Shown in pieces: positions 1 to 12,189 of a DNA stretch of 64,000 nt (the first letter of the stretch is position 1; every line of letters begins with the position of its first letter). Both the position numbers and the translations under genes were made by a program. Source of the stretch: Protaetia brevitarsis (lineage: Eukaryota; Arthropoda; Insecta; Coleoptera; Scarabaeidae); the NCBI GenBank assembly GCA_004143645.1, contig RXPK01001230.1, positions 1 to 64,000 on the forward strand, in the 5' to 3' direction. A model generated the notes under the pieces. That model did not search any database. It saw only the letters and a program-made list of their open reading frames with translations, and was not told where the DNA came from.

Positions 1-689
1 AAGAAATTTTAACTTCCTCAATGTGTTCAGTAGTACTTCTTTTTATGAAAACTCTTCCGTAGGGTGGATAAATTTCCGTATTTTAAGGTTAATTGTGGGC
101 GGGTAAGCATATTTATTGATTATCAATTGGGTTACATTCTACATTATTTCTTTGTCCTAAGTACATGTATTGCGACAATTATTATAACATTAGCATATAG
201 AAATTGTGTAATAGATGAAAATACGTGTGTACATGTGTCCATCACAATGTGACAACTATTAATGAAAGTCATTTCGAGTAATGCTCTACAGAAATAATAG
301 CGTAAATGCACTATCTAGATTTTGTTTAAGGAACAAATTAATTAAAAGCTTTCTATTTTAGCACAGTTAAGTTGTAGGGAAAGTTGTTTTGTGACAAGAA
401 ACTGCAATTTTTTTTTCCATCCAAATGTATAAAGCGTCGAGATTTCTGATACAAATTTCTCTGTATGTCAATATATCACCTCGAGCAAATGACAACAGTC
501 GACAATTTGTACCAGTTACCTCAACGATGCACTCACTTGGGGGTGACTATAACGCAACACCTTCTCAGAAGTCAGTTATCTAGCGTTATGTACATATATG
601 TAAATGAAGGAAAGAAGCTCTATTTTGTCCCTTACAGCTGGCCTTCCAATTCTAGTCCTTTCAGAAAGAGGGGTATGGAGAAGACCCCA
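1..689. other. unassigned AT-rich DNA
   Basis: Only short open frames (62 and 76 codons) are present here, and neither resembles a protein I know. No RNA gene or element end was seen. The right part lies just beyond the 3' end of the LINE relic that follows and may include some of its tail. Confidence 0.5.
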
Positions 690-1490
690 GATTAGGTAAA
701 CCTCTTTTTTTTTTTTTTTTGATTTCATATGTTACCATTTGCTTGAATTGAACAGGTTCGCACAATTTTAGAGGAGATGGACAGGTGTTTTATGTTGTTC
801 ACAAAATCTATATTCATATTCCTTTGCTAATCCAAGCTTGCTCAATGTGCTTTCAGCTTACTATGGCTTAGAAAGGATCCTTCTTAATACGCGAATATTA
901 TTTTTACTTAGGTTGATTCATTCTGTAAATTTCTATTGGTTGTAAGTTCCCAGAATAGTTTTAGCATGCCTCAATTCCCGGAGATTCTTCCAGTAGTTTG
1001 ATTTTCTCTGCTCTATTTCGTTCATAGCTTCTTCAATGTTGTACTGATACTTATTTCGCAAAAGAGTTCATGCCCTAAGAATGATCTTCCAGTCCCCTTT
1101 TAGTGAGATTATTCGTTATTTCGTTTCCTTTCACTCCTATGTGCGCGGAATGCATGGAAGGGTTAGCTTGTTCTTTTTACCTAGCTCGCTTAATTTCCGT
1201 GGGCACTCCCAGATCGCATTGGAGCTGATTACGTGTGAGCTTCAGCGCTTCTATGACTGACTGCTCGACTATCAGATATAATGGTAAATTGTTGCTATCG
1301 GTAATTTCTGTCAATATTAAACTGGACGCGCCTTTCACTAAGGTGTATTTCCGGCTGGAAGATGCTCAGATATTTCCCCAAGCTTTTGAAATACTTGGCT
1401 CTAAGCCCACATATTCCTATTCCAGTTCCCTCTACCATTTTGGAACCATTCGTGCATCATTTGATGATATTTCTATTCAATTTCAAGATG
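690..1490 (-). mobile_element. RNase H-bearing LINE relic, ORF2 C-terminal end
   Basis: Read on the minus strand this is the end of ORF2 of a non-LTR retrotransposon of the RNase H-bearing (I/LOA-like) kind. From about 1460 downward it shows the RNase H start CTNGSK followed by EGTGIGI; the first catalytic aspartate (normally in a DGS box) has become asparagine. Near 1100-1180 comes HIGVKGNEI, the usual GH.G..GNE block. A linker (YWKNLRELRHAKTILG) near 950-1015 leads to a Cys/His block near 780-850 (LSKLGLAKEYEYRFC then HLL and NC), as in the zinc-binding tails of these elements. The reading frame shifts several times and stops occur, so it is dead. RT and endonuclease are absent: a 5'-truncated copy. 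Confidence 0.75.
705..720 (-). repeat. poly-T run (poly-A on minus strand)
   Basis: Sixteen consecutive T lie directly downstream, in LINE orientation, of the Cys/His block of the minus-strand relic. It may be the relic's poly-A tail or a later A-rich insertion. Confidence 0.6.
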
Positions 1491-3999
1491 GTATTTGTTG
1501 CAAAGCTGTGTGAAAACTTCTTTCACAAAAAATTTTTTTTTTGAACGTGTCATTCTCAGGCATGTCTCAGGTTTAGTCATCCTTAGGAGATTGATGTCTA
1601 TGGCTAATCGTTCCTTCCTTGATTATTCTGTGTGGTTCTGTTACAAAAAGTGATAGTTTCTTTTGATATTGAATAGCTGCTACAAAATAGCAGTTTGCTT
1701 CATAGTAACCTATCACTACAATCATCTAGTTGAGAGTAAACCAGACAACTTAGTTGACTCAACTAAATCGTCTCATCTGAAAGAAGCTTTAGCCTTTGAA
1801 GTTCATGAAGACATAAGAAAAAATATAGAAAAACTCCTGGATGTTCGGATTAGTGACTAGGTAAACATAACGGCAGTCAATCATGGCCGTGATCACTCTA
1901 CCATAAATAAAGGTAGTTTTGATGTAATTATTTAGTTCACTTATTGCTGTTGATGATCACTTTACTATTGAAAGGTGCGTCCAATTTAGCGGAATTTGTC
2001 GTGAGGTGTTTTAAATATGTAGTATTTCTGTGAAAGGATTAAAACATGAGAATTGCCAAAACATGTTCACCTGAAAGTATTTTCGCGATACAAACCAGAA
2101 AAAGTAAGCCGAATAATACGAATACACGACACGATTTGCGTTAGATTCCTTCCGCATCAAAGGATTTACATAATTTTGAATAAACTTCGGTCAGTTTACG
2201 CAAATAGGGTCTGAAAGGGAGAGTATTTTTTTGCGGACTTGTTTTCAAATGAAACCGTATAATCCGGAGGGTGGAAAAACGTCAATGGGGTATGCCAGGG
2301 GACCGAGATAAACGACAAGGATGCTATCGGTTCAGACGAAACCCTTTTTCTCTGCCGCTCCGTTTAAGGGACTGAGCCGGAACGTGGATGGATACAGGCG
2401 GGAGCGGGAGTGAGAGATAATGTTTTCAAAACTTTCAGCTCTAACTCGACTTATCTATTTTCGTGGTTTTGTTTGATTCCCCGTGCGGTGTTCGATTGTT
2501 TTCGGCCGAAGCTTTATATACCGGCTTTGCTACTTATCGAAATATCGCTACGATAATTTTGAAACTGCGTCTAAAATATTTCAACCAATGGCAATCGCTT
2601 TGAAAGGAGCATTTCCTTTTTGCATCGGGAATAGCTTATCCAATCTATTCATAACATGACGGAAGCATGACAAAAGCGTTCAATGTTGTCAAATCTCTTT
2701 TTGTGTGAAAACACTGAACATTATCTGTAGAAACAGAAGAAAAGGTTATTATTTAATTTAAATAAATCTATTTTTTTTTGGCAAATTTCACATAATTTAA
2801 GAAAATATACAGTTGATTAAATCCAAAATTTTTTACTTCGATAAACTTTCAGTTAAGTAAACATCACTGTCTTCTTTTAACAAACCATATATATCCTTTA
2901 GCCAATTATTTATAACCGTTTCCTTTAAAAAAATACTTCGCGGAAGACAGAAAGAACAATTAGTTGTAAAAATATTAACAGGAATCCATTTCACGTTGTG
3001 GCATGAAAATAGGATAGAAACAGTTCTCGAGCTAGTGGCTTAAGTTATCTGCGCTAGTTTAAATTTGGAAGTGAGTAGAGTAGTACGTTTGGTTAATAAA
3101 CAATTTGAGTTGTTATTATTTATTAATCCCAAGAAAATGCCTGAGAAGGAAGAGATTTGTGTTAAAGTAAAGTTTAAGACGTCTTATTAACAAGTAAAGT
3201 CTTATTAACAAGTAAAATTCCATTTGATTGTAGACACGATGATTCAGAAGAGTATTGTATACCTACAATTACTTCAATGAAACCTTGAAACAATATTTTC
3301 GCAGTTCTATACTAATGCTATTAAATTTAGTACCCATATATTAAGATAAGATATATTAATTGAAATCATGTATTTAGCTTTGGAAAAAAAATATTTTAAT
3401 ATTACTGTGATGATGTTACCATAACGCAAATAGTTAGAATTAGTAACCAACATAATCAAAAATCGAGAAACCGTAATAGTAACGTTCCTAAATGATTTTT
3501 TATTTCATTTTTTCTTTCTTGTTTCACCTTCTTTTTCCTTTACTTAATTTAGTTTCTTTTCTTTAGGATGTCCGTCAGGTTAGAGAGACGAACAATTTTC
3601 TTTATAAATGCATTTTAATTTCTCCAGTTACGTTTTAAAATAAAGTTGTAAACACTAAAAATAAGATTAAAAATAAACTTTCAAACCAAATTTTAAAAAA
3701 AATGTTAAAAGACAGGAAAGTAGCTTTACAAATTAAAATTTATAAGAACTTAAAAACGAATAGATTGAAAATTTTGTCAACACATTAACATACCAAAGCA
3801 GATACAAAATTATCCTAAGTTTCCTTCCAAGTTTTAGTTATCCAAATCATTACTATAATACGTAATTTTAAAAATAAGAATTCCAAAGATTAGGATGATA
3901 TCTAAGCACAAATTTTACTTTTTTACCACTTCCGTCAGTAGATTTAATTAACATTTCACTAAAAAATTCTGGTTTTCCTTCTTCGTTTGAAGCTTGCAA
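1491..3999. other. unassigned AT-rich DNA with a moderately GC-richer patch
   Basis: No protein or RNA gene was recognised. The part from about 2130 to 2520 is richer in GC than its surroundings and could be conserved non-coding or promoter DNA, which the sequence alone cannot settle. At 3181-3216 an 18-bp unit is repeated twice in tandem. The remainder is A/T-rich with homopolymer runs. Confidence 0.5.
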
Positions 4000-5229
4000 G
4001 AACAATTTCCACACATAAACGTGGGAATAATTTTACGCTATCAGATTACAGACCTGTCTCTGTGCTTTCAACATTGTCAACAATTATTGGAGAAAGTTGT
4101 TGATTCAAGAGTTAGGAAGTTCTTATAGGCAGAGGGTTTGCTTTCTAGTTGTCAGTATGGCTTTAAGCCCGGAGCGTCCATCGCAAATGCTGTTTATTAT
4201 TTCTTATATCACATATTCAAAAATATTAATAATAAGCAAATGGCCGACATCATAGTCTGCAGCCATCTAAAGCCTTTAATTTGTGTTTCCCACTCTATTC
4301 TTCTTTGCAAACTTGAAAGGTATGGCTTTGGAGGTAAAGTTAATGATTGGCTTCGCTCATACTTGAGCTGATTACCATCTAATATATGAGATTGAAAGTC
4401 TGGTAGCGACTTCGTTAATTCAAAAGATAGAACAGACGTGTGTGGTGTGCCGCAGGACTCGGTGCTAGGCCAATCTTATTTTTTATCTTTATTAATGATC
4501 TGCTGACGATACTTTCCTGTTTCCTTTTCCTTTGGATAACATCACCCTTAACACTAATAAAATTAAATTATTACTTTATAAACATCAAATTGGCATTAAC
4601 ATATTTATTTATAGTCTTCGTTTGCCGTATTTATTCCGAAAATTTTTGGGGGTTGTTGTTGGATGCCCGCTTGGAATGGACCAGACACGTGCAGCAGCTG
4701 GCTATCTTCCATCTGCTATACTTTAGAGCCAGAATCATGGAGAGCAAGACAGTATGCTTTGCTCTATTTAAGCCACACAGGAGACATTGCCTTCTTTGCT
4801 GGGATTTCACCACTACAAACAACTTCTTAAAAATATTTAAATCGCAGAAGCCAATAAGGGGCGTGGTGGATGGAGTGGACGGCAGAGTCCGCTGTTGGCT
4901 CCTGTTTGTTTCTCAAAAAATTCTTAGTTTATATTCTTTGATGATCTATGAGTCATTGAGTATTTGTGTATAAACATAGAAATACGTCATATTTATCGAT
5001 TGGACATTCATTTTATAATACCCGTACCTGCAATAATATTAATCTTCCAAAGACAGACACCTCTCTTTGTAAAATTTCTCTTTATTCCATGGGTTTCTTT
5101 TTCTTCAATAAACTTCCTTCTTTTATAGTAGATTTTCCTAATTTAAATCCATTTCGTCATAAATTGAAGGCTGTATTGCTGGAACAAGCATTCTACTCAT
5201 TTAATGAATTTATTAATTATAAATTATGA
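4000..5229 (+). mobile_element. LINE relic, reverse transcriptase to C-terminus (CR1/jockey-like)
   Basis: This is a degenerate non-LTR retrotransposon reverse transcriptase. In order: DYRPVSVLSTLS near 4045-4080 (RT block 1), a stop, then LLSSCQYGFKPG near 4140-4173, a damaged palm block with VSHSILLCKLERYGF, and GVPQ followed by a damaged GSVLG box near 4440-4470, then FIFINDL. The YADD catalytic box is lost: the sequence jumps into ITLNTNKIK, apparently by a deletion. After it come GVVLDAR-like residues near 4650, SFYNTR and LPKTDTSLCKISLYSMG near 5000-5090, and a C-terminus LPSFIVDFPNLNPFRHKLK, typical of CR1/L2/jockey-like ORF2 tails. Three frames are used and stops intervene, so it is a pseudogene. 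The 5' half is missing. Confidence 0.85.
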
Positions 5230-5440
5230 GTCGTTCCCTTGTTGTGAACGTATATTTGTGAGTACATTTGTCAACGTGTATTTTTTTTGTTTGCTTTTGC
5301 ATTTTCTTTTTTAATTTAATTGGAGTAATTATTTTACATTACTAGTATTTAATTAATACCATTTTACAGTTATCATATCCAATCTGAGAATATAAAATCG
5401 TAATGAATACCACATAGAAGTAAATTAAATACAAAACGGA

Positions 5441-5860
5441 ATGAGATGTAGGTTAACTAAATTATTAATCAACTGTAAAAATAAAAATAAAATTTATTCA
5501 CGAAACCATTTTGCACAACTACAAACATTAATCAAACAAACAAAACTATTTCTCAAGCAACACCCAGAAATTTACGTACTAAAAGTGGTGTGTAAAATGA
5601 GTGGTATGGTAAATGACGCTAACATATACACCATATTAAGTACCCTACAGAAAACTTTCAAAGACAAAATAAGAAAATTGTAAAAGCGGAAAAAATAATC
5701 AAGTGAACAAAGTAATAGATTGAAAATTAATAGTAGCAGAACGCTTGCAATTTATAAACGTAAAATCCATAAAGTTGCTTCTGCAGGGGTGAAGTTTATG
5801 TATAAAGACTAGCTGGATCTTAGCAAATTAATACTCAGTTAATAATAAATTCACTGCTTT
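5441..5860 (+). mobile_element. Penelope-like element RT fragment
   Basis: The first 80 codons read KQTKLFLKQHPEIYVLK, then CKMSGMVNDANIYTIL and TLQKTFKDKIRKL. This spacing matches the start of Penelope-like RTs, where a ...VLKADKGN..VV box is followed by a KM..L..D...Y..L segment and a Q-rich helix; here most of the ADKGN box is deleted. A second piece near 5735-5780 reads TLAIYKRKIHKVASAG, resembling the PKIHK block that follows. Stops and frame changes show it is dead. Weaker similarity may extend to about 6080. Penelope-like elements are the eukaryotic retroelements whose terminal repeats often carry hammerhead ribozymes, relevant to motifs at 23.9, 25.8 and 42.8 kb, but no such motif adjoins this piece. 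Confidence 0.55.
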
Positions 5861-7590
5861 TGCTAACTCGACCGAGACGTGGGAGTTTATATTGATGGAC
5901 ATGTTAGCTGGTTGGGAACATCTGTGGAGGAATGTCAGGATTAAACGCTCCTATAATTGGAAGATGTTACAGTTATCAGATATTAAAAAGTTACCACGCC
6001 AATTTCTCTCCTCAAATAGAAAACCTGCCCTTATTTACTGGATTTCGGTGAGAATATTTATTCTCCAAAAAGGAGTCTAAGTATTGATCTTTGTTCATGG
6101 GTATCGGTTATGTGTCACTGACAGTGCGTCACATGGTCATGGTATCCGTATTTTTAATCATTTACTGCTATTAAGAGACAAAACTAGAAATCTTCTAAAA
6201 AAAATATTAAAAAGAAGAAAAATGTTTTCTCTTAAATTAGAGATTTAACGATCTATTACCCATTACTAGAATAATTATAGTGATCAGCAATTAAGCATTG
6301 TATTTGTGTTGTGACCTATTTGTAGGAAGTTTGTGTGTATAAGATGTTACTCCAAATTTCTATTTTTTTTATAAACGGTACTAGACAATTTGCGTTCTTG
6401 TAGATGAATGTAATTATAAGTGGCATGTCGAAAGTGTTTTAGGAATTAGAACAAAATCTGGCGTCGATTTTACTGAAGCAAACTACATTTTCTCACTCGT
6501 AAAAGAGAAAAATATCTATTTGCCTCATCTGTTCTCACGACAGCTTGCGCAATGTACGTATAGGTGGGTACATGAATCCCTTATGAAAGTTCCGGATCAC
6601 ATGCCAGCGCAATATTGCCCTGTGCACGTTCAGGGATGAAATCCGGGGGCAATATCGCAATTCGGTATAAATCCCTCGCACCCTATTCGAACCCCTCCGA
6701 GTTTAAATCCGGCCGGGTCGGATTTGCGCCCTAATTCTAGCTGCTACCATGCGCTGGAGGTACTGGAATTGTAAGTAAAACCTGGGCACTAGTCACTTTA
6801 AACGAGGGTGTAAGCAAATGGTGAAAAATGCAATAGTAAGTTTTATGAAGATTTCGTTCTTATTTGAAGCAGTATTGTAGGAGAAAATAGTTCTACTGTA
6901 TGATACTAACAGACATGCAAAAAGGTCTGGTTATGCAATAATATTTAAGAAGCAATTAGCAATTGAGATCGGTATTCTACTTATTTTTTTGTTTACCGGA
7001 TATATCATAGAGAAAACCAACTTTATGCCCCTTATGTAGATTATATACAGAATATCGTCAGAAACCACAATACATTGAAATGCATTTGTTTGTCTGTCGT
7101 GATTTAAATTCCCTTCCTTTCTCAATAAATTAAATAAACATCACCATTTAGTACAAAAACCTTTCCTAAGGAATAAGATCCGTTGTTTCGTCGCTCCACT
7201 GTGCTTGTCTGTTCACACTGTTTCTTTCTTTTTGCCTTAAAAAATCCTATTAAAGGGCGTGAGACAAAAATGTACCAATAGAAGCGTTTTAACCAGGTAA
7301 AGTACATTATAGAAAATCCATTGGAAAAGCAAGCTAGGAAGCTAGCAACTGCACATAGGTTTAATGACCGGACATGCTCCATTGAAGAAACAAAAAACAA
7401 AATCGGCATGTATAATGGGCATTCAAACTGCGGACTGTAGGAAAAAACTAAGAACGAAGCATGTAATATATAACGATTAAGCATTGGAGCGCATGAAACA
7501 AGGTATATTTGGAGATCCAAAAGAGGACCCAGAGACGTACTGTATCTGGTCGGCGAAAGACCTTTACAAGTTACTGAAGGGAACTACCAT
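5861..7590. other. unassigned; possible decayed Penelope-like tail and a GC-richer patch
   Basis: A 62-codon frame at 5892-6080 could be leftover of the Penelope-like element but shows no clear motif. The segment 6520-6770 is clearly richer in GC and contains the self-complementary stretch GCGCAATATTGC. A 132-codon minus-strand frame at 7122-7520 matches nothing I recognise. Confidence 0.4.
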
Positions 7591-7790
7591 ATTTTTTTTT
7601 TTAAGGGGTGGTAACGTCTAAGCTATGTTTTTAGCTTATCAGGCCCCCGCAGAGCCAAATCTCCCTCCTAATCAACATTACGACCCCGGAAAAAAACCGA
7701 TTATCGTAATTGACGAGAGCGAGATTTGAACCCCCGGACTCCGCACTGATAGCCAAGCGTGCAAGCCATTCGACTACCAGCCAGCCATAG
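7591..7790 (-). repeat. tRNA-derived SINE
   Basis: On the minus strand this reads as a tRNA-like head followed by an unrelated body and a poly-A tail. A polymerase III A-box-like sequence (TGGTAGTCGAATGG, plus-strand positions 7766-7779) is followed about 35 bases later by a good B box (GGGGTTCAAATC, 7723-7734). The body runs to a T-run at 7591-7602 on the plus strand, which would be the tail. The short word CCATA appears beside both ends and could be a target-site duplication, but it is too short to be convincing. The length of about 200 bp fits a SINE. A true tRNA is ruled out by the lack of a foldable acceptor stem. Confidence 0.6.
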
Positions 7791-7821
7791 AGTATATTAT
7801 ATGACTGCCGTGGTGCGGTGC

Positions 7822-8300
7822 GCTGGATTACAGTAAACTTTCGACACGGTTAAACTGCATGAAACTTTAATCGCAATAATGCGTTTAATAGATTACAATC
7901 CGTTTATCCTTTCTGAGATATGCTCTGCTCCGCTACCTGCCTGCTGAGGTGTTCCGCAGGGATCCGTGTTGGGTCCTTTTGTTGTTTTCTGTGTATACTC
8001 GTCAATTGCCTGTTGTCGTTAATCACTGTCATATACAAATGTATGCGGATGATGCTCAGATTTATCTTTCGTTCCCTGTTGACGTGATTGACACAGCAAA
8101 GAGTAAAATTGAGCATGACTTAAACGCAATTAAAAAATTCCTTTGAATCACTCCCTTTTATTTAATTCGGGCAAATGTCGATTTATACTGTTTGGTAGAC
8201 AGAGGGACGTTGTACAACATAAAAATATATTTAATATTAAGTTAAATAATACCGTAATTTCTGTATCTGATTTTATCAAATACTTAGCGCTTATTATGTA
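7822..8300 (+). mobile_element. LINE relic, RT palm domain (jockey/CR1-like)
   Basis: A reverse transcriptase fragment. Near 7822-7855 it reads LDYSK then FDTVKL, the block containing the first catalytic aspartate. After damaged sequence comes GVPQGSVLGP (near 7947-7977, one frame change), then HIQMYADDAQIYLSF near 8030-8070, the YADD catalytic box, intact. It continues with NSGKCRFILFG and VSDFIKYL near 8165-8290, then similarity stops. A second copy of the same family lies at 55262 on the same strand, with near-identical sequence across the GSVLGP to YADD region. Frame changes and stops make it non-functional. It starts just after the SINE. Confidence 0.85.
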
Positions 8301-8464
8301 CAATACCTTTTACTTTTTTACCCCGCCTACTCGGAGATACCACTGTGCAAGCAAAACACTGCGATCTAGACCAGTTAAGGTCGATAAAAAGGTCTCTTGA
8401 CCAAGCCGTCATGTCGTGGCTAATGCATCAGGAATAATAGCACCGGTTGCAAACATGCGGCTGT

Positions 8465-9340
8465 TATACCATGCTACAAAAGGGACAGGGCATCTGAGCT
8501 TAACTGAACAAATCGAGGGGAAGCAACCTCTTTTTTTTTCCCATGGGCGGGTGTAAAACCCGAGGAAGGCAGCTCGGCCAGAGAGACCTATTGTGCCCCC
8601 ATGTCCATTTTACCCTCTCGCTCAGGTTGCACCCATCAAGAAGTTCGCAATCTGGCTGAGAGTTAATTTGTCAACTCTGGGTTCGTCCAACCGATCGACC
8701 CCAAAGTGCAACCTCAGTAATAATCTAAATCCTAAGGTGGCGCATTGGGCCGATATTGGCTGGATCGAAGACCAGCCTCCACTAGTCCAATCCTTCCCAA
8801 TCCAGTGGTGTTATATGATCCGTGCCGTAGTGTGCATGGCACCTTGGGCAAAAGATGTACACGAACGGAGCCTCTTGGAAACTGGGTGACCTTCCAGAGT
8901 AACCAGCCTCGCACCTGTGCAGAAGACACCGCAGATGTGGACAATCTTTTTCCTCCTACTCATGGGAACTGTATGGACCAGAGCAATGGACTTTTAAAAC
9001 CAGAGCGGAGGGATCAGGAGAGGACATCGGAAACCTCTTCTAGCGGGACTCCGGAAACTGATGACACTATCTTGGAGGTAAGTACCAGACAAGACAGTGA
9101 GAGTGTCGAAAATATTGCTGCAGGAATATAACAGCTCAGACTGCAGCAACAGGAAAAAAAAACTATCTGGCGCCCAAATCAGAAAACTGAGAAGTCAGAA
9201 CTATGGATGACAGTAACTGAGTAATGTCATACGGAAAACTCCAAGAGCAAGCGGATTTGATCCAGAAAAAAAGAAAATATAAAGCATACTGGGATAAAAT
9301 AACCAGGAATCATTACTGCTGATCTGAACTATTCCTTATG
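8465..9340 (+). mobile_element. probable LINE 5' region with remains of ORF1
   Basis: This stretch is richer in GC than its neighbours and holds two overlapping frames (8593-8889, 98 codons; 8745-9131, 128 codons). The second ends in a Ser/Thr/Glu-rich segment (TSSSGTPETDDTILEVS). In another frame it is followed near 9140-9200 by residues like LQQQEKK and SGAQIRKL, recalling the basic start of ORF1 proteins in insect LINEs. A leader plus the beginning of ORF1 of a LINE would explain composition and position, but no zinc knuckle or other defining motif is visible. The alternative is host exonic or promoter DNA. Confidence 0.3.
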
Positions 9341-9550
9341 ATTTCAATTTCGTCCATCTTCAGATATTAGTATACTGCACTGATGTAGATTTTGTTCTGT
9401 CTCTGTAATTGAAATAGTGTCATTGTTTATTTATTTATTCATTCCATAGCAAAATATGCCTGCAAGCTGTAGTTGCTTTTCGAAAGCCATGAATCCCGGG
9501 AGTGCTCTAGGAGATCTACATGTTACTTCCTAGCGAATTCACAATGTCAT

Positions 9551-9754
9551 CTATTGCGATGTTAAGAATTGCAGTTGGCCATCATTCAGTGCAATTTTTG
9601 CGGTGAAGTGTTCCATTATCATTGTGGTCAGTTTGATTATTTTAGAATAAATTCTTTTTAAAAGTTCAAAGATTTTCATCTCCTTTATTAGTTTTCTCCG
9701 TTTGACACTGTCCAGAGCTCGCTTAGCATACAAATCTATACCTTGTTTGAGCAA
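9551..9754 (-). mobile_element. LINE RT fragment (RTE-like)
   Basis: The minus-strand frame of 67 codons contains AKRALDSVKRRKLIKEM, matching the KKAFDSV block that carries the first catalytic aspartate of non-LTR reverse transcriptases. It is followed by IYSKIIKLTTMIMEHFTAKI, the segment that normally precedes the GVRQG box. Only this block is preserved. The spacing and residues most resemble RTE-type endonuclease-reverse transcriptases. Confidence 0.6.
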
Positions 9755-12189
9755 GCATGTGACCTATTTGACGCTTCTTTTCCCGCTTTTACATTAACTC
9801 GTGCTGGTATTACTCTATATTTTCCTCAGTGTGTGCTGTTAGCCAGATCTTGGTTGTTGATGTCAATAGCTTGTAGGATTTGCCTTAAAATCATGATTCT
9901 CTTGTAATTGGTGAAATTTGCAATTCTCTTATATTATCAGTCCTTGTGCTATTCTTCCAGTGGTTTTTTTTTCAGTTCGTATCTTTATCCCACACTATCT
10001 CTTTAATAGTGTTTCTCAGTTTAATTATTTGTTCATCATGAGTTTGGTTACAAGTTATAGCTTTTTTTTTGGTCTCGATGCAGGCTTTATTGTGAGTTTT
10101 GGCAGACTTTTCGTGAAGTACGTTTCCTAATTCTCAATCTTTCTTTTTTTTTTATTTTTACTCTGGCTTTCGCTGCGACATTCTCCTTTTTTCTTGTCTC
10201 AAACAGAGTTATGTGTGTTTACAATTAGCTTCTGTTTCTTATTTATTTATCAACCACTCTATCCTTTGGCTCTCCACAGTTCAAATTCTTCCTTCCGTTT
10301 TGTTTTTTGTAAGGAGCTAGGTGTTTCAAGGGGTCTCTGTAATTCTAAACACTTTCTTGCATTGCTTTCAGTGTCGGTATTTGTTTACGGTACAAAGTTG
10401 GCCGACGCTTATGTGCAAAGTAAAATACAAAATTTTGAGACTGAACTCTAACCTTTGGAGTAAATAATGGAAGCTGTAATTTTATATTCTCTTGACTACA
10501 TTCCTATAAAGACCACAGGTGCTTTCTGGCGGCATAGTGATTAAAAATTAGATATTTGGGCAGTATGCGTTGTAAAAATTAGGAGCTTACACCGACTTCG
10601 ATAGGTTTGACCTATTTTGATACAAAATAAATATAACCATATTCAATGAAATAGATAAGTACTTATTACGAAATCAATACCGATATAAGTTTGTGATAAT
10701 AATAAAAAAAAAACTAATAGTTTAATATACGTAGCAAGTTTAAAAGCATTTATCTCAAACGCCATTATTAATAGTGTAGTTCAGGCATAATTAAAGCAAT
10801 CAATATTAGTAATGTACAGCACGTAATATCACCTTACAATTAGTGCTACATGCTGTGTAATGGATATTGGAGCTAGAGTCTCATATTAGTAGCTACACCA
10901 ACGCCTTAATGGTTTGTTACACGGAGTGAAACTATATAAGAATATAGCTTGGGATGTGTAAATTTAGGTAAATAATGTGGTTTAAAAGTTTTAACTATGT
11001 GTGGGTTCAATTCCATAATTTTACATAAAAAATCATTGCTGAAAATAGGTTTTTTGTTTTCAAACTGTATGTCAATCATAGTAAGCTTATATATTCTTTC
11101 ATATTATATCAACTGCAATAACTTAATTAATGCACAGAATCGCTTTCAGGTAAGCTGAGGACTTATAAAGATCTTATCTAACTATAAGAAATAATTTACT
11201 ATATTGGTTAAACTATATCTGTGCAGTCTAATCGTACAATGGGAATACTAGTAGTTGTCTATTCATGATCTATTTATTGCACTAAATTTTTTATTAAAGG
11301 TCTAAAGGATTCCTATATCATATATTTATATACCTACTAAAAGATGGATTGTAATTTATACCATTAGAGTAAATATTTAATGTATTGTTATAAAACAGAC
11401 TATTTTTCTTCATTATTGTTGCATGTATTTCGAAAGCCTGTTGTATAAATGATCCCAAGAATAATCATAGTGTCCTTAAAATAAAGGTAGTACAATACTG
11501 GACCTGTTTCCTTTTTTCTCTTTCTCTAGTTGATAATGGGATCTCTAGCGCGACGCAAATTAACAGAACGAGCATTATTTATACCTAATGTTCCCCAGTA
11601 ACGTAAAACTACGGAATTTTCCGACTGCAAGTATATATCACCTAGTTAGGTGCAGAGGAAGTTATCTGCGCTATTCGGCTTTTCCCTTACCCTGTTTTGT
11701 TTAAAATTGTGCAGACGAAGTTAAATTGTCTAATCACTTATGTTTATGAAAGGAGGTGTTTACTTCTTCTCAACTCTTGAATATATTTTCTCTAGGGTGT
11801 ATTTAATAATTTTTACTTTATAAATATTTTGGACCAAGGCAAGTTAATATAAGTTCATCGCATATTGTCTATTTTCTTTCTCCTAGTTTATGTTTCAAGC
11901 ACGCAGGGGAATATTAAGCGTAAAAGAATGAAATGTTGCTGAAGTTAACATGTTTCCTTGTATTAAACATTGATTATATATGCATAAATGAATCTTTCAT
12001 ATCTTGAAAGTTCGACCTACACTTTAGAACTACTAATTAATAAACTTGATATTCAAAAATGTTATCACGCCGCATATTATATATAATGCTTAAGCACCTC
12101 AACGGAGTATCGCCATTCCTAGAGCTTTTTATATCCTCAAAATACGGGTAGATCCATCCCCATCCTGTTCTATGCCCCCTCACACACAT
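9755..12189. other. unassigned AT-rich DNA
   Basis: Beyond possible decayed LINE sequence up to about 9920, nothing was recognised. Short open frames at 9918-10130 and 10194-10451 are rich in Phe, Leu and Ser from T-rich DNA and do not look like real proteins. No RNA gene, element end or tandem array was seen. Confidence 0.5.

Noticed and set aside
6660..6720. Minus-strand GGGGTTCGAATAG resembling a tRNA B box
   Set aside because: No A box at the right distance and no cloverleaf fold.
7122..7520. 132-codon minus-strand frame
   Set aside because: No recognisable motif on either strand; likely chance in AT-rich DNA, so it is mentioned only as unassigned.
9340..9372. Minus-strand CTGAAGATGGAC followed by GAAAT, a possible fourth hammerhead-like motif
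   Set aside because: Stem I and stem III cannot be formed and the second core word is GAAAT; the spacing also differs.
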